Positions 1 to 21,085 are shown, counted from the stretch's first letter. The stretch is 54,068 bases of DNA from Lingula anatina (GCF_001039355.2 NW_019773527.1:13585-67652), one strand, 5' to 3'. The notes: generated from the letters alone by a model not told the origin. Program-made: numbers and translations.

Positions 1-90
1 CATTTGACAGCTTTGCTGCCTTGTTTCATGTTTATAGTCCTAATCAAGTGACATGACCCATAAAGTTATGGTTTTGTTTTTCTCCCCCAG

Positions 91-2623
91 AGAAATCCCA
101 TCATTGGAGACAAGTTTGCTAGTCGTCATGGTCAGAAGGGAATTTGCAGGTATGGATTAATAACAGGCCTCTTTATTCTTATTAAATTGTTATAATATTA
201 TATATACTAGTATTATTATTAGTGTAGTGCTAGAGGTTATTTCCTAGTGATAGTTACCTGAGATTAACAAGTATTAACACTGTGACAAAACTATGTGACC
301 CTTTTTGAATATTTCTACACATGACAATTTTTATGGATTGTTTAAACTGTATTTTTTCTATTATTTGATGATTTTTAGGAGCCTGATTGAAAGCAAATGG
401 CTTTCCCATTCTTTCTAATGAATGTTATGTCTCAAAAATAAATATGTTAATTTATACTGTACTTATTTGTGCTACTATTATTATATTTTATTGTTATTAT
501 ATCTCATACAGCCAGAAGTGGCCCAATGAAAACATGCCGTTCTCGGAGAGTGGGATGACGCCCGACATCCTGTTTAACCCCCATGGATTTCCCTCTCGTA
601 TGACAATAGGTATGTCTCAGTACTTTACACACACTCAATTTCAGAGGTTTCTGTTGATCATGATAATGTCCAGGAAAATGGTGGATGGGACTGCAGTTTT
701 TCTCCATTTTTGCCAAACATCTTTCAAATTACGTTTGGACATTTCAGTAAGTTGAAAAACGAATTAAAAATTATTCTATGATAATTGTCTTTGTGTTTTA
801 TACATGCTTTAAACTAGCAATTTATAAATCTGCCATTTTCTTCAAGGTATGATGATAGAGAGTATGGCAGGGAAATCGGGAGCTCTCCATGGATTGTGTC
901 ACGATTCCACGCCATTTTGTTTTTCTGAAGAGAATCCAGCTATAGATTACTTTGGAAGAGCTTTAACAGCAGGTAAAGTTGGCTCCCACTGAGGGAAGAA
1001 CCCTTTTTGCAAAAGAAATGAAGTCAAAAACTTTTCTTGAATAAGACTGCTAAGAATTGTTACCAAATAAGATGTGTTTCCCAAAGAAAAAATTGACTGC
1101 TTTCAAGTTGTTTTCAGAAATGTTTATAGATCAAGCCATACTATTATTGTCTTGTAACTGATTTATTTAGTAAATTATTTAAAGCAGAGCCTTTTTATCA
1201 CATTGTTTTCCTACTGCAATGGGTCAAGTTACTCCATCTTTCAGCTGGGTACAACTACTTCGGGACAGAGAGGATGTACAGCGGCATAGATGGCAGGGAG
1301 TTCGAGGCAGACATCTTCTTTGGCATCGTGTATTATCAAAGGCTGCGTCACATGGTGTCAGACAAGTTCCAGGTAACTTTATTCCTTCAAGAAACAAGTT
1401 TCAGCATGTTGTCTTCTTATATAGTGGCATCAGACGTAGTTTCAAGACAATTTTCTTTAACCATTTTGTTTCTTGTATCATTTTGTGAGACAAGCTCCAG
1501 AGACTTAAACCTAGTGTTTCAGATAAAGCATAGTCTTCAAATTAACAATTTATTTTTTCGGGTGATTGAAATGTTACAAAGAAATTACGACTGATAACTT
1601 ATTCATGGCTTCACATAAACTGTTTGATATAAATGTACATGTCTTCAATGCTTCAGGAAATTTTGTTTTAGAGCTGACAGTTTCCCTAAGCTTGATATTT
1701 TCAGGTCCACCATCAGCAACTCTCTTACACATACACTGTCTTGATTTGTAAGATCTTATGGATGCTCATCCAAATCCTGATTGGTTAGGAGATGTGAACA
1801 GCTAAAAGAAATTTTTTTTAAAGATTCATCATAACTAATTTTATTTGTTAATTTGTCCATAATTATTTTGAAAAATGAAAGCGCTTGTGTCGTTTCTCCG
1901 TGTAGGTGAGATCGACAGGGCCTATAGACCAGCTGACACATCAGCCTGTGAAGGGAAGAAAGAAGGGAGGTGGGGTGAGGTTTGGAGAGATGGAGAGGGA
2001 CGCCATCCTGTCATTGGGGACTGCTTTCATTCTTCAGGACAGGCTGGTCAACTGCTCGGACAAGACCATGGTAGTATTTAATTTGATTTAAATTGTGTTT
2101 TAAAGATGAGGTGCTAGTGTTATTCTTTTTATTTTATGCTTATTTATCATAAATAGTGCTTGCACTTTAAGGTTTGTCACTATAGAAATCAAAACATATG
2201 CTATGCTTCACATTATGATATCTTCTATCAAAATATTTAGGCAGTCTTTTGAAGCCATGAGAGTTATTCTCACCCATGTAATCAGTATACTATCAGATAA
2301 GACATTCACTCAAGCAGTAGCATACAAGAACAAGTAATCATTATTACAGTTTAACATTTATATTTAAATCACATTTCTGATACATTGTATCTTTCCAGGC
2401 ACGAGTGTGCACGAAATGTGGCAGCCTGCTTTCAGCTCAGATGGAGAAGCCACCCTCCGCTCTGGCAGCTGCTTCCTTCGAAGCTGCCCGCCACTGGGTG
2501 TGCAAAATATGTGGTAGAAAAGACTCAGTTGTGGAAATCTCCATCCCATTTGTGTTCAAGTATTTAGTTGCGGAACTGGCAGCCATGAACATTAAGCTGA
2601 CATTAGATGTTAAACCAGTATGA
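91..2623 (+). CDS. POLR1B: RNA polymerase I second-largest subunit, C-terminal exons (5' partial)
   Basis: Six exons with canonical GT-AG junctions: 91-149, 512-609, 847-972, 1245-1372, 1906-2070 and 2399-2623. They join in frame to 266 C-terminal residues ending in TGA. The joined product matches POLR1B/A135, as I recall the human protein: [12 protein letters not shown], then [20 protein letters not shown], then a [20 protein letters not shown] block, RFGEMERDA, and a C-terminal zinc site (CTKCG and CKICG) before [11 protein letters not shown]. These fall in the RPB2 domain 6 and domain 7 families. The domain 6 block forms part of the hybrid-binding and clamp region of the nucleolar enzyme that transcribes pre-rRNA. 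About 870 upstream residues lie outside the window (the human protein is about 1,135 aa). No frameshift or missing key cysteine is seen. An AATAAA at 2655-2660 is a plausible polyadenylation signal. Identity is near certain because Pol II and Pol III paralogues differ in the zinc and YLVAEL regions. Confidence 0.96.
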
Positions 2624-3637
2624 ACTGTGATGGTATATCAAATCATATTCATGAAATAAAAATATTTGTATTTTTGGGTGCATATGCTTCGATCAGGCAT
2701 ATGGCCAACAATTTGAAAGATGGGTTTCTTGTTTGAAGAAGTGTCTTTTTGACCACTTATTTGAGACAACGTATGAGATATACCATCAAACCAAAATGCA
2801 ATTTACATCAGAATGGATCTTTTTTGGCCAAAAGGGCATTTCTCTCCTGACTTGAAATGATTGCCCCACTGTTGTAGGGGTGGTTTAGGACAGACAAGGG
2901 CCCCGTATCTTGAAAGCTTCGCTATGTTGCGACTGTGCGCAAGAGTCTCGATTCAATAACTCGCCCATACTCGTCCCATATAAATCATTGTAGCCTCTAT
3001 TTGATATAGCGATTCGCAATATGCGATGCTTGTTATGTGTGGAACTGTTCTAGCTGCCATCTGCTAGTAAAGTAATTGTTGATCCATGGTATGGAGTGTG
3101 GAGGGGATGTGTGCATGCCTGACCATTCCTAACTCACAGAGACTAGAATCCTCAAAAGAGGAAATAAAATTTATTTCAAAATATATTGTATAATTTGTTA
3201 TCTTTATTGTTAAAATAAATTTTGATATGCAACTTGTGGGTTCATAGTTCAGTTTTTCTCTCTTTTATGGAAAGTAGTATTGGATTGATAAGATTATATC
3301 TCTCTGATGGGTAAGTACAACATACGTGAATAATGTTTGAGACATAAAAATCAAATAAAGTAAACTTTTCTTTTCAATTTTTTCAACTTATTTTATGTAA
3401 TGGTAATTAAAAAGTGTGTCAGATCACATGACATATTGCACCGTTTTCTGATTGATAAATTGTACATAATTACAGAATGTAATAGAATGTCATGTTATTT
3501 TATGTTTCGAATAATTTAATCTTGCAGGCGAGCAAATGAAGATAAAGTGCCCATGCAGGGACTTGCGTGATAGTATAATACATACTTGATGATTTTTAAG
3601 TGATTGTGCCAGCGACGCTAGTTACGATGTGACCATG
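2624..3637. other. 3' flank of POLR1B, non-coding
   Basis: No coding signal. It holds the likely POLR1B polyadenylation signal near 2655 and one degenerate inverted-repeat element (listed separately). The rest is AT-rich sequence with nothing recognisable. Confidence 0.6.
2898..3042. repeat. Degenerate short TIR element, family of 25555-25696
   Basis: It starts GGGCCCCGTATCTTGAAAGC and ends near GCGATGCTTGTTATGTGTGG. The body shares the sequences around TCTCGATTC, the run of TCGCCCATACTCG and GCGATTCGCAAT with the better preserved copy at 25555-25696, in opposite orientation. Length (about 145 bp) and lack of an ORF point to a non-autonomous MITE. The superfamily is not identified. Confidence 0.65.
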
Positions 3638-3672
3638 GTGTTTAAAACTAGAAAAGCACTCCGAGAGCGCAG

Positions 3673-6355
3673 ACCTCCGCTAAGGCAGCGATTTTTGTTT
3701 ATTATTGATTATTGATTGATTATTGATCTGGATCACCACCAAAAACTACCCAGCAGGCACACAACAGTTGATTCAATGTTGATTCAACATTGATTCACAT
3801 CGTTGAATTTTTGTTGAATTTATTATTGAAAGTGGAAATTTGTGTCAACATTGAAAAATTACATTGAATCAACGTTGGCATTCAACGTTGAATCATGATT
3901 GATAGTTCAATGTTGTTTCAACATTAGAAATCTCAACGTTGTTTATATGTTGATTTAGCATTGCTTATATGTTGATTTAGCATTGATTAACTGTTGATTT
4001 AACATTAATTTAAAGTTGAGTCAAATAGCATTTTCAATGTCTTTATTTTGTCACTGCATAAAAGGAAAAATGCTGCTAGTAGTTAAAATATACATATAGT
4101 GTACAACATAGTGATAGTAAATTCAAACAAGCACTGGGCTTCAGGACTATGCAAGTTAAAAGTCAACCAACATTGTCAAAACACTGTATACGTATGACAA
4201 CAGAACAAAATTGCAGAGGGAGCGAGTTACTTCCAAAGCTGTAAATAATTCTCGGCTGCGCTCGGAGGAGATTCTGACACCTTGACGCATGTGCAGTTAA
4301 GTTGGAGAGAAAGAAATGACTGTCGTGGTTGCTTTGATAAATGTTTGTCGATTTTTGTGCAACAAGACGTAGAAGATGAGGTTCATATACACACGACAGA
4401 CACGAGTGCAATCTGATGAACTCCACAGTTTAGAGATATTACTGTAAGTATTCCAGCAATGTCCATCACAAGGCCAAAATAATAGTTCAAGTTCTTAATT
4501 AATTGTTACTTTCTTCCATCTCCATCTTTTCTTTCTGGTGCCCATTTTAGATAGTTAACGATGCTGTCGGAATAGTTAACGATGCTGTCGGAGACTTCCT
4601 TCTCCGTACAACTACATCTTGACATCATGACATCTGGGAAAAAAAGTGAAGTAGAAATGTAAGCATATATGTATCGAACGTACGCTGGCAGGTGTGCCTA
4701 TCAAAGCTCATTGAGGGATTCTAAGAATGAGGTTAAGATTGGGTGTTAAATTCCAACTAGGGTGCAAAATGTAAGAACTATTTTTTTAGGCTTAGCTGCC
4801 CAAACTGGAGCTGATAGGTAGATAAGTTTATTATAAAAATCAAATCAGGCACACATTACAGCAGTAAATGTAAAGCAAACTGCAACATTAATTTAATTAC
4901 CTTTGATCACCGTACAGAAGTTGCTGTGCCCAAACGGAAATTTATTTTTCTTTCCTGAAAAATTCATCCCAGCCAGTACTCTGTTGGTCATACACCTACA
5001 AATAATATTTATAAAATAACGGATATATTGAATAAAATCAGAAATGTCTGGGTTTGATCAAGAAAAGTCCAAAAAATTGGAAAAATAACTTGCACTTATT
5101 TTTAAAATTCTGATAAAAAAGGTTTATACTGCCAAACAAACCAGTATAACGTAGCTATACACATGTAGGTTCGACTTTGTAATGTAATTAATTTACTAAC
5201 ATGGACAGAAATGTGTCAAGTGTAAAAGTATTATAGTTATCATTCTATAAAGGTTTGATCATAACTTATACTCGAGTTCTAGGTTTCAGATAATGAAATG
5301 TATTTTTACACATTAAACACAGAAAAAAATTAAGTAAATGCATATTAATTAGTATTTGTCCTACCTTTGCATGGCCTTTTTAGTGTTAGTGCCTCCTATC
5401 GCAGCAACTGTGGCTTTCTATCAAATGGAAAAAATATATGTCATTATTATAAAAATAATAACTAGTTTTTGTAATTATATTATTGAAACTGTGTGGCAAA
5501 ACTTGCAAATATACAGGCATCAAACAGCAAAACATGCTTTCATTTTTGTAATTTCAGGTACTTATCGATGTTATATATGAAATGCCCACAGTCACAAGAT
5601 GGACAGAGACATACATATGTCACCCTGATCCATATTGCATGAACTAATAAAAAGGGAAAAAATCTTTACATTTGAGTGTTGAAAGTGTAAAGCTTTTAAT
5701 ATTTAGCTACTTGTTTGAAATAATTTAATCAAATAAAAACCATAAGTACTAGCATGAAGTTGACTGATTATGTTGCCATTTTCTGGCCAAAATTAACTGA
5801 AATGTGGTTAACTTTAACTGTTATAAGTTTGTGCACAAATAGGCACTTGTGAGGCTAATTTTCAAAAATAAAAATACATCTTCCTCTCACAGATTTGGCT
5901 TGTTGTCAGCACAACACAAAGTGGTGATTATTATAAAAGCAAGTGATGAATCGAATGATTCAATTCAGTGAAAGATTTAAGTAGTTTTCAAGTTGTAGTT
6001 CTACTGATCCCGATGTTACTCCATATCATTCTCCATTTTTATCAAGTCCACAACGTTGACATGCCAACGTTGAATTGTTGTCGTTGAATCAAAGTTGAAT
6101 TAATGTTGACATGCCAACGTTGAATTGTGGTCGTTGAATCAAAGTTGATGCAATGTTTATCAACGTCTCAACCTAACTTCATCAAAGATTCAACATTGAA
6201 TCAACGTTGTGTGCCTGCTGGGTAATCGATCACTTCTAAGTTTACCCATTTCCCACCTACCCTGAAAATTTTATCAAAATCGGTCCATAACTTTTTGAGT
6301 TATGTTGATGACAAACAAACAGACAGGGTGAAAACATAACCTCCTTGGCGGAGGT
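3673..6355. repeat. Outer TIR repeat split by a nested transposon
   Basis: The left end carries ACCTCCGCTAAGGCAG and the right end CCTTGGCGGAGGT, which are imperfect inverted repeats. The right portion (6224-6355), containing AAAATCGGTCCATAACTTTT and AACATAACCTCC, looks like a dispersed short repeat I have seen in many marine invertebrate genomes, though I cannot name it. The left part may begin as early as about 3638. Its middle is occupied by the TA-flanked element at 3749-6222, so the original repeat would be about 200 bp. No coding capacity. Confidence 0.7.
3749..6222. mobile_element. TA-flanked TIR element, 2.47 kb, with GTTGAATCAAC-rich ends
   Basis: The termini are perfect inverted repeats (CCCAGCAGGCACACAAC at 3749 and its reverse complement ending at 6222), each flanked by TA, consistent with a TA target duplication. 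Inside each end are roughly 150-270 bp of short repeated units built on GTTGAATCAACATTGAATC-like words (3765-4030 and 6050-6210), in inverted orientation overall. The interior (about 4030-6040) has no convincing ORF or transposase motif, so this is a non-autonomous element. It is inserted in another repeat (3673-6355). The superfamily is uncertain. A TA duplication fits Tc1/mariner-like and a few other groups. Confidence 0.85.
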
Positions 6356-6737
6356 AAAAATGATTTGCCGTACGTACGTACATGTACTTTAAACATCTGT
6401 CCATATACGTCTAAGAAGATCAATACATGGTATGTACGTGATAGACGCATGTGACACATTATTTTAACACATGGAGAAATGTATTCATTTTTGTTTGGTT
6501 TAGGTGTGATGATCATAGTAGAATTACATTTACTTTCAAAGTACTGAAATGTGAAAAAATTCATAATGAAAAAAAAATTGTCCTCGAAAATATTATCACG
6601 ACCTACGACAGGTGAAGGGGAACTGTATCGAAATGACCTTTGACCCACAACACGTGCTTGACCTACTTTACAGAACCACAACACCGGCCACCATGCTTTT
6701 ATTACAGCGGTTCTGAACGGCAACAAGACGAGAAAAA
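6356..6737 (+). promoter_or_regulatory. Upstream region of the thioesterase-like gene
   Basis: Non-coding stretch between the repeat block and the start codon at 6738. From about 6600 it is richer in CpG than its surroundings (for example ATCACGACCTACGAC and AACACGTGCTTG), as expected near an animal promoter. No TATA box is obvious. The start site cannot be fixed from sequence alone. Confidence 0.35.
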
Positions 6738-8327
6738 ATGCTTACACAAGTTCGTCGGTTGCAGGTTCTTCGTAGAAACGTGCAGGTAACACCCTCACAT
6801 ACAAATGGGGGCGCCAGCGAACGGAACAAGGCGACAGTCCCCCAAGAGAATCCAATCCGAATCGTACCCGGCGATCCCAAACACAGACTTGCCTCTGTGG
6901 AAGTTAACGGGCTAGGACTGGATGACTACGATAGAACAGGTAAACGTGTTTTCGTCGTCATCAATGTGTGAATTAATGCAACGAGTAAAATGTGACCGCA
7001 ATGTGGTCGGTTTAGAGTTTTTACAAGCGGAGTTTGGCTTTGGGTTCCTGAGTAAAAGTGCTCCGAGCAGACTTGAAGGTGGGCTCTGTCTATAATTGTG
7101 TTAGTTGAGACGGGTTGAGATCGGGGAGCATTGCGTAGCTTATGGATACGTTATTGAAAATATAATGAAATAATATAAATAAATATAATGATGATAATGA
7201 CAATAATTAAATTGTAATATTTATCAAACAAAAATAGAAAGTCAGTATGCCATTTATATGTTTATTTATTTTGATTAATTTAGTGTAGGAGAGCAGAGAG
7301 AGAATACCTGAAATATATTTTATGATTAATTGCCTAAAGAAAAGAAATTAAATTTTTAACAAATTGAAGAAAAAATAGCAATAGAAACTTACTACACCAT
7401 TTTTCATTCCTTCTGATCATATTGATAATATTACCAGGGGGCACTATATATGCTTAATTCATATACTATAGTAAATGCAATTTTACATTCATTTAGATTT
7501 TGTTATCAAGTTCAGTTTTTCTTTCAGGTAATTTGAGTGTATGGAAAATTGCAAAATGGTTTGAGGGTACAAGAAAATTCTCCTTTGACGATATTCATGT
7601 ACTACCAGAGTTGAACAAGACAAGCCTAGCCTACATCATAGCAACAAAATATGTGCTTACTCCTGATGTGTACATCCCATATAGACAAGCTCTGCAATGT
7701 CGTCTGCGATTTGACACATGGATGTATAAAATAGGTGGCAGCACTTATGTGATCTCAACACAGTGCTTTCGGAAGTGTCCCACAGTTAGTGGATCATGTG
7801 ACAAAGATGTTGCCACTGGTCAGAACATAGATACTGATGATACCACAGACTGTCTTGTAGGCGAGTGTATAGCCACAATGGTTGCTGTTGATAAAGTTAC
7901 CCATAAGGCCGTCTCCTTGCCCAACTGGTTCAGGGAAAATTTTGGAAGCCATGTTGTTCCCTCTCCCCTACCTCTAAGTCCTGTCTCCCCTCTCACACCC
8001 AGCTCCTCTGTGCAAATATTCACCTCCAATTTCCACGTCCCCCCAAGTGACATGGATCACAACTGGCACACGCATCACACAAAATACATACGCTACTGTA
8101 TTGATGAAGGTACCAAAGCTGCTCACCAGGGGGCCTACAGGCAGTTCCAAGATGATCTGTGCCACAGCCAGGTGTGTTACATGGAGATGCTGTACACAGG
8201 GCAGAGCCAGGCTGGGGATGTTCTGCAGTGTAGCAGCTGGGAGGTGGAGAACGCAGACAAGACTCTTTGCTTTCAGGTCAATAAAGATTCAGTACCACTT
8301 TTTCATTGCTCTATGAAGTTCAGGTAG
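6738..8327 (+). CDS. Double-hotdog acyl thioesterase-like protein
   Basis: Two exons, 6738-6939 and 7528-8327, join through a split GGT glycine codon to give 333 aa ending in TAG. The first 25 residues are basic and lack acidic residues (MLTQVRRLQVLRRN), which could be a mitochondrial targeting peptide (inference). Two 4HBT-type hotdog halves are visible. The first is about residues 80-205 (IPYRQALQCRLRFDTWMYKI, then VGECIATMVAVD and a SLPNWFRENF end). The second is about 220-333, with the DMDHNWHTHHTKYIRYCID signature of acyl-CoA/ACP thioesterases and a closing strand FHCSMKFR. A donor-like CAG|GT at 8276 was considered, but the C-terminal strand after it fits the fold, so the exon is read to its stop. 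Likely hydrolysis of an acyl thioester; the substrate is unknown. It is convergent with DDX42. No gene name is recognised. Confidence 0.82.
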
Positions 8328-9153
8328 TTAAAGTTTTAGGGTTATTTAAGTGATTGAAATATATTTTTAAAAATTAAATTCATTGCTTTCATTCATTAAA
8401 ACAATGCAATTCTGTGATCTTTTCCAAGACATCAACTTGTAATTTTAAGTTCAACAGACAGACATTTTTCAGTATTGGTAAAAGTGATCTTGACACTTTT
8501 TGTTTGTTCTTAAATTATCATCCACACACATTTATAATGATAAATTTAGTCAACAGTTATTGCAGTTAACTCTACTGACATAGACTACTTTTTGGTATTT
8601 TGTCCATTTTATTTCTCTGATGTTCAAGTAAACTGCTGTGTTCCAATATGATGAGTTGTTTGTTATGATGGATTTATTTTGTGTAGCACACAGTGCTTTA
8701 TTATGAATTGTAAAAGCTCATCCATGCATAAGTCATACAGTTCACATTTACAGTATGTCATTTGCCATCGAGTTTTGTCTACAATCTACCAAATTTACAT
8801 AGTTTTTCAACATTTTATCATAGTTACAAGTCAGTATTACAGTTACTTGATGCAGTGATAGAAATATTTTGAAATGCTATATTACAAATATATGTAACAG
8901 TATTTACAGGTTTTAATGCAAATATAAAAAGTAAGAAAAATGTTTCTTTTCAAAATAAAAAGACTGAACTGAAATCTCTCATTCTCTCTCACAGTATCCA
9001 TTGTTATCTAAAATGATTCAAAGAAACATTAAGTCTTTTTACCCAGGCCACTTTCATGAAGTTCTCAATGTAAATGACCAAATATTTCTTTCTATTTTAG
9101 TGTAAACGGCCACATATTTCCATTTATTACACAGTTTTCATCCCCTGCACCTG
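8328..9153. other. Convergent 3' intergenic region
   Basis: It lies between the stop codons of two tail-to-tail genes. An AATAAA on the + strand (8954-8959) could serve the thioesterase gene. The minus-strand equivalent at 9123-9128 could serve DDX42, but it is only about 26 bases past that stop, so a more distal site is also possible. No ORF or repeat is recognised. Confidence 0.5.
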
Positions 9154-18177
<9,024 letters not shown>

Positions 18178-18650
18178 CCTGGAATAAATAACATTTTGAA
18201 ACTTAATCGTCGTGATCGTGTCGAGCAAGATGGATCCTTTCAGGGAACTCTGTCCCAAATTAGATAGGTTATAAAATCATTAATCTCTTAAAGTGACCAG
18301 TTTAGTAAGCTGAGAGATGTGAAAACTCTGAAAATGGGCCTCAAAGTTGGTCAGACTGCGGCTTTCTTTCGATAAATGTAACCATTCCATGGGCGCCATA
18401 ACAGATCTAAAAAAAGGTTCCTTTTATCGAACTCATGTATTGTAAGCCTTACCTGACAAAGACAAGCTTAGAGATAAGTCAAGGTTTCTTTAGACCACCC
18501 AATTCGCTCTAATAACAGTTACTCGATGAAAGCGCTTACCTGGAGTTTCACGAAATAGGTCTTCCCGACGAAAAGAGCTAAACGCACAAGTGAAGGTGGC
18601 GCAAGAAGAACAAGACAATACACACCCGTTGCCTTGCAACTGGCTATTTC
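18178..18650 (-). promoter_or_regulatory. DDX42 5' UTR intron, first exon and promoter region
   Basis: The coding exon begins at an acceptor (exon start 18178, one base before ATG). Upstream, a good donor TCCAG|GTAAG places the 3' end of a non-coding first exon at 18540. The sequence from 18540 to about 18650 is richer in CpG (CTTCCCGACG, AAACGCAC) than its surroundings and probably holds the transcription start. The exact start cannot be read. Confidence 0.6.
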
Positions 18651-18960
18651 TTAAAGGTACATACTAACCGAGCATCAGTGGAGTGTGGATTCCCTGTAAC
18701 ACATGTAAACCACTTCTACTAGTTTCTTATACGATTCAAATAAATATTCGACATGCCAAGGGATAAACTGAATAGATCACTCGATCAGCCATAAAATAGC
18801 TTTAGACTACTCCTTTCTTTAATTTTTGGTCGGAAATTTAACCTACTTTCGTGACATACTTTTCTGCCCCATTGACATACAGCAAAGAATGCTAGCAGAA
18901 AAATCCGTTCAAACATCATTTTCGGGTAAAATTAAACAATGCCTCTTGGTAATTCTCTTA

Positions 18961-19185
18961 GACCCCATTTCCATAGATTTTAGATCGATCTATCCCTGTG
19001 AGGAGTTTCACTAGATTACTGTCAGCTTAGCCGGCTTAAACGTCTGCCCCGCCTACTAAAAGCTGTAAATTGGTAATTAACTATGGTGCGCGATCGGCTG
19101 ACTGTAATTTAGCGTGAACCCCCAGGGAGTTAGGTCGATCTAAATCTTAATCTCTGGATCGATCTAAATCTCTGGGAATACACCC
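18961..19185. mobile_element. PIF/Harbinger-like MITE, copy 1
   Basis: 225 bp flanked by TTA on both sides (18958-18960 and 19186-19188). The termini are about 30-bp imperfect inverted repeats built around CCATAGATTTTAGATCGATC. No ORF. Two sister copies (28018-28233 and 39944-40157) have the same ends and TTA or TAA duplications. A 3-bp TWA target duplication is the hallmark of PIF/Harbinger elements, so this is a non-autonomous member by inference. Confidence 0.85.
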
Positions 19186-19299
19186 TTAATATACTACTTG
19201 AAACTATATGCTGGCATTTGGTTGTTTTTTGTGACAAAAAATTGACTTTGCATGCATCTTTAAGACTTCTTCACACACCTATGAGAGACATAAAATAAC

Positions 19300-19407
19300 G
19301 GGAATTAATTAAGTAGGCGGGACGGACATTTAAGTCGGATTATCTGAAGTAATCTAGTGAGACTCCCCGCGGGGATAGATCGATCTAAAATCTATGGGAA
19401 TAGAGCC
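19300..19407. mobile_element. Harbinger-like MITE, truncated inverted copy
   Basis: It carries the left half of the 18961-19185 family in reverse orientation: GTAGGCGGGACGGACATTTA, then GAGACTCCCCGCGGGGATAG, and the terminus AAATCTATGGGAATAG followed by TAA. The other end is missing. Together with copy 1 it forms an inverted pair about 115 bp apart. Confidence 0.75.
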
Positions 19408-19586
19408 TAAGACTCTGAAGGAGACAAGATCTAGGCACTTTTAGACTGGAATGCACAATGCATATTGTTCATAAAAAAATTTGGGCCAAGTTTGTTTTCA
19501 AAAGAAAGAATGGGGGGTTGCACACAGAAAACGTATTTCATCAGCAGAGTCCCTGAGAAAGAGCAACTTTTCTTTTAAAAAAAGGT

Positions 19587-19720
19587 AGAATCGTCAATAG
19601 GAGTGCTAACGCATGAATTTTCGTGCTATTAGCCGGGTTGCTTAGCGGGACATGCACCATACCTGCCACACCGGCTAATAGCACGAAAATTCATGCGTTA
19701 GCACTCCTATTGACGATTCT
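19587..19720. repeat. Perfect 50-bp inverted repeat (hairpin) with 34-bp loop
   Basis: Bases 19587-19636 are the exact reverse complement of 19671-19720 (50 of 50 by eye). The loop is 19637-19670. The arm contains GTGCTAACGCATGAATTTTC. A third copy of most of the arm follows at 19740-19786, in the left-arm orientation with a C for T in the GCATGAA word. No coding potential and no clear target duplication. Confidence 0.95.
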
Positions 19721-19739
19721 GATATGTAGGCCTACTGTA

Positions 19740-19786
19740 CATAGGAGTGCTAACGCACGAATTTTCGTGCTACCCGGCTAGGAACC
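19740..19786. repeat. Third, diverged copy of the hairpin arm
   Basis: It matches the left arm of the 19587-19720 hairpin from the word TAGGAGTGCTAACGC through TTTTCGTGCTA, with one substitution, then diverges at ACCCGGCTAGG. Confidence 0.85.
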
Positions 19787-20107
19787 GTATGTAGTCCTTT
19801 CCCAATCACTTTTTACACTGTACGCAGGGGCTTATCCAGGATTATTTGAAGGGGGATCTGCGAAAGCGAAGTTGCCCCCCCCCCCTTGGCGTTTTGGGAT
19901 TTTTTAGGGCTAACGATGCCATTTTGTAAGGTTTAGTCTTTAGAAATATGATTCAGCTAGTCAAAATTTAATTACAAGAGTTATGGGACCATTGGTGTGA
20001 TTTTTATTTTCAGAAATCGAAGTGGGGATTAGGCAGGAGACGTAAGAGACGGAGAGACCACTGCAGGCGGTCTTTCTTTCAAGTAGGGTCAAGTAGGGTC
20101 AAGACTT

Positions 20108-20306
20108 TTCTTCTTCAGTATTATGTTCACATTGACGTCGTTATAGGCCTATATGGGATGTTACGAACTCGCACTGCATAATGTGACATGGAATCATTAA
20201 TTTTTGAATTTCAATTATATTGACGTTGATGTATAGGATGTAAACCCGCATTGCATATGGTGATGTGAAATTATTAAAGGTCCAGTGTAACGTGACAGAG
20301 AGGCGG
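20108..20306. repeat. Roughly 200-bp direct repeat, copy A (internally tandem)
   Basis: It shares long near-identical stretches with 21101-21285 (TATTATGTTCACATTGACGT, then ACATGGAATCATTAATTTTT, GATGTATAGGATGTAAACCC and GTCCAGTGTAACGTGACAGA). Within each copy, two units of about 85-90 bp, each starting near ATTGACGT and including GCATAnGGTGA-like words, suggest an older tandem duplication. It ends in the start of the GTGTAACGTGACAGAGAG family. Confidence 0.8.
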
Positions 20307-20930
20307 TCTTTCTTTCAAATAGGGTCCGCAATATTTGATCCTTCGATCAGCTGATACTCGGATCTTCCATTACTAATGGGGCCTTAAATCTATTCTAAAT
20401 GTGACCCCAAGGGAATTCACCAACCCCGCCCACTCTTGATAAGAAAAATACTCCTTGGGTGTTAGTGTAGAGTCTAATGTTATTACAAAATGCATTCGAA
20501 AATGTAGGAAGCTCAATTTTTAGGTAATGCATATGAGAAACCCCATGCTGTTGGGAAAAATTAACAGTTCAAATTTCTTGAAAGCAAGGCAAAGGCACTC
20601 ATCTATAGGAGACAATTTATAGCCTTAAACTGGAATTTTGTTTTAAAAAATTCATAGAATGAGTTCAATCATAATAGTTCTTGGTTATGGTTGGCCTCTT
20701 CAGTGATAATAAATATTAAAACGTCATAAGAAATCTGTGGTTTTGGGCCATTTTATTAGCTTAATTGATATATTTGGAAGGAATTAGAGGCTAAAGCATG
20801 GCAAAATCGTCTGGTTAACCTAGCTTGTTCTCATATCGGAGCACGTGCCCAACGTTTTGAATGTAGGGATGAATATAGAAAAGCAAGTCGCAATTTGTAG
20901 AAATGCCTTTGTACCGGGTCCCGTAAAAGT

Positions 20931-21085
<155 letters not shown>

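Noticed and set aside
6274-6726. 150-aa minus-strand ORF
   Set aside because: It spans the end of a dispersed repeat and the promoter region, with no domain and no plausible splice structure.
8271-8282. Possible splice donor CAG|GTCAAT that would cut the thioesterase C-terminus
   Set aside because: The residues after it fit the last hotdog strand and the ORF stops soon after. No matching downstream exon was found before DDX42.
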